From positions 116,790,976 through 116,837,885 of the forward strand of contig CM044502.1 in NCBI GenBank assembly GCA_024364805.1: a stretch of 46,910 nt of DNA, in the 5' to 3' direction. This DNA is from Euprymna scolopes. Lineage: Eukaryota; Mollusca; Cephalopoda; Sepiida; Sepiolidae. The position numbers were made by a program, and so were the translations under genes. Under the pieces are notes generated by a model. That model was not told where the DNA came from and searched no databases. It saw nothing but the letters and a program-made list of their open reading frames with translations. Below are positions 44,985-46,910 of this stretch, in pieces (positions within the stretch are counted from its first letter, which is position 1; every line of letters begins with the position of its first letter).

Positions 44985-45240
44985 TTGGTCTCTGTCGGTA
45001 GGACATTAAAATATTCCGACTGCCCCATTCCCCTGCCAAGAGTAAAAGTCCTTCAAAGGGCCACTTGTTGGCCGTGGGTGGAGACCCGTGATAATTTGGG
45101 ATAAAATAAAAGAGATTTGGCAGTCGAATTAAAACCCCATTCACTTCCCAACACAGCACTTTAACCTTACCTCGAGCTAGATGGAGGTTGGTGAGGCCCG
45201 ATCCGACCATTTGGCTGATCAGATAAAATCCTAACGCCCA
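44985..45240 (-). other. GC-rich island, possibly part of a repeat
   Basis: Distinctly GC-richer than all around. It is open on the minus strand for 77 codons (WPFEGLLLLAGEWGSRNILM), with blocks such as gtgaggcccgatccgacc and gccgtgggtggagacccgtg. The composition break and sharp edges suggest the end of a transposable element or an old exon. I do not recognise it. Confidence 0.35.
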
Positions 45241-46234
45241 ATACTAAAAGATCCAAAACAAAACAAATTAAAAAATCAAAATACTTAAAAGTAATTCTCA
45301 TAGCATAGGACACAGGAAAATACAAAACATTTACCTAAAATACATAAAATTTAACTATAATTAGACGATAGAAGTTGCTGGTCACAAATAAATAACACAA
45401 ACGAATATAACTGCAAACCTAACTATTTATAAAATTAAGATTTTGGGTAGTGGATGAATTTGGTAACAGATGTTCATAATATTTCACCTACTTGTGTATA
45501 CTGCTCCACAAACAATAACAACATCGACTTCATTTAAAACGTCAAAGATAACGCAATTGTGGTTTCAATGAAGATCAGTTTACAAGACAAAGAAAAAAGC
45601 TTATGGTATAGTAAGGAAAATCAGAGAGATACATTATAGGGAGCCGGGAAGTGGAACGCGGCGCGCATTGAATCATGTAGTCAACATAAATTTTTGATTC
45701 AGTTAGAGTTATTCGCTTGGGATTAGTATTGGCTCTTTTATGCCCGGGGAGCTAAAAGGTGGTTACGACGTGATCATGTAATACAAGCAAAGGGAACTTG
45801 GCATTTCGACTGATGTTGAGTGTTATTTCCAACGCGTTTCGGTGGATGTAACTTGCCACTTTTTTCGATGTTCAGTTCGAAATTATGTGCAAATTACTTA
45901 ACACTTCTATCCAATCATAGCTGACGGAACGAGAGCATGCTCCCCCCGTGAATTAAGTAAAGAGCTGTGTTCAAGATTCCGTGCAAATTCTCGAGTTCGA
46001 CAGAAAAATCCCGAGTTCGACAGGATACACCTGAAGAAGGTCAGAGGTTATATTGATCGAAAGTGAAAATGACACAATAAGTGCGAACAGTAGCCAGAAG
46101 AATCAAATAATACAAATAAACAATCCTCATCTCAAAATGATAAAATTGTAAATCCTAGAACAGTAAAACAAAAACAAAACAGAAGACCAAAATATATATT
46201 CAAAAATATCTTATATAAAAAATTAATCAATCAA
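45241..46234. other. possible 5' region of the ORF1 fragment
   Basis: The second half (about 45640-46075) is GC-richer, has a duplicated word gagttcgacag (about 45995 and 46013) and lies upstream of the LINE ORF1 fragment, so it may be its 5' UTR. No ORF is seen. Confidence 0.35.
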
Positions 46235-46525
46235 AGGGCGTCGTCAGAGGGAGGTACTTGGCACTTACTACCTCTGAAGAAATCCAGAACGATGTTAAAA
46301 ACAGAGGAATTATAAACCATAAAATAATTGTTGATAGAAAAATAATGGGGAAATGCCACGGACACATACATTCTCGCATTTAACACACTCCAATTTCCAA
46401 TAACAATTGTTTATAATATAAAACCTGTGGAAATATACACATCAGATACCCTGAGATGTTTCAAATCTCAAAAAGCTGGGCATCATAGAGATATGTACAG
46501 TGCTCACGTCACAAATGCATAATGT
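46235..46525 (+). mobile_element. LINE ORF1 fragment with degenerate zinc knuckle
   Basis: Reading across frames gives GVVRGRYLALTTSEEIQNDV, KNRGIINHKIIVDRKIMG, TYILAFNT, PITIVYNIKPVEIYTSDTLR and CFKSQKAGHHRDMYSAHVTN. The order is that of ORF1 proteins of Jockey-superfamily LINEs, which end in CCHC knuckles (RCFxCQxFGHxRxxC) that bind RNA. The knuckle is degenerate and frames change at least twice. It could belong to the same LINE family as the RT fragments at 10245, 29388 and 38640, but no sequence here links them. Confidence 0.65.
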
Positions 46526-46910
46526 AGCTTAAAAAACAAGCCTCAATCAACAAGAATTCTACAAGATCAAATGGAAAAAATACTTACTCCTTTACTTACA
46601 GTTACAGAGGTCAACAAATAGTATGGAATGATGCATAAAAGTAAAACATATACACTGATTGTAGGAAAATACATCCCCTACCAAATAGACAAGGATCGTG
46701 AACTAATATAAAAACAATTATAAACCTGGAATCAAACGAATGGACGAATTTTAAAATAAAATAAAATAAATAAAATAACAAATAAAAATGATATACTTTC
46801 AAAAAGTATGGAAAAAACACAAAAAAAAACTAAAAAATATCAACCTCTGACATCCCCAGTAAAAAAAAAACAAACCCACTGAAGATCAAACCTTACCAAC
46901 ATCAAACAAA
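46526..46910. other. A-rich end of window, possibly more LINE sequence
   Basis: A-rich with AAATA repeats at about 46752-46785. It may continue the decayed LINE; nothing specific is identified. Confidence 0.45.

Noticed and set aside
46031-46063. Hammerhead ribozyme core (CTGAAGA, stem, GAAA)
   Set aside because: The CTGANGA and GAAA boxes are present with a short stem, but an extra A separates the box from the stem and no flanking helices I and III with a cleavage site can be drawn.

Overview
This is non-coding, repeat-dominated DNA from an animal genome. It is AT-rich, has long TA, GT, GATA, ATCT and AAT microsatellites and two assembly gaps (14905-15470 and 36669-36910), and carries a dense, layered set of decayed transposons. 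No intact multi-domain host gene is visible. The mixture (5S-rRNA-headed SINEs, R4/Dong-like, Jockey/CR1-like and zinc-finger-tailed RTE-like LINEs, several Tc1/mariner groups, a hAT/ZMYM1-like element) suggests a lophotrochozoan, and a cephalopod mollusc is my best guess. That is an inference from repeat content, not a proof.

Layout. 0-2.5 kb: a possible terminal host exon with a good splice acceptor and a downstream AATAAA, then a mariner copy that has lost its transposase C-terminus but keeps both TIRs. 4-5 kb: a 90-bp near-identical direct repeat. 6.8-10.9 kb: a 5S-headed SINE, a palindromic mariner MITE inside a TA array, a minus-strand CCAAT/E-box/TATA cluster ahead of a short ORF and AATAAA, and the first of three copies of one LINE family. 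14-20 kb: a second 5S-headed unit cut by the gap, a Tc1 remnant, a 2.7-kb RTE-like LINE ending in C2H2 zinc fingers, and a fourth 5S-derived unit at 20.7 kb. 20.8-27 kb: mostly empty, with a maT-like mariner remnant and a GAAGTTGATTA minisatellite. 27.8-29.8 kb: a hAT/ZMYM1-like transposase fossil interrupted by a 5S-SINE with recognisable target-site duplications, followed by LINE copy 2. 31-32.1 kb: a pair of 155-bp inverted repeats. 33.5-33.7 kb: a 42-bp tandem repeat and a Helitron-type 3' end. 37.3-37.6 kb: three hairpins, one with 43-bp arms. 38.6-39.6 kb: LINE copy 3. 40.5-44.4 kb: two R4/Dong-like LINE 3' ends separated and bounded by AAT arrays, followed directly by a Tc1-type DD37E transposon with four terminal repeats spaced 181 bp at both ends. 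46.2-46.5 kb: a LINE ORF1 zinc-knuckle fragment.

No operon or pathway is present. The relationships are those of genome parasites: elements inserted next to or inside each other, microsatellites serving as targets or tails, and short hairpins that may be transcribed. The most informative observations are the symmetric IR/DR architecture of the DD37E element, the AAT-bounded R4-like pair, the 5S-SINE family with different bodies, and the 95-nt hairpin at 37451. I saw nothing that I would call a new functional system with confidence.
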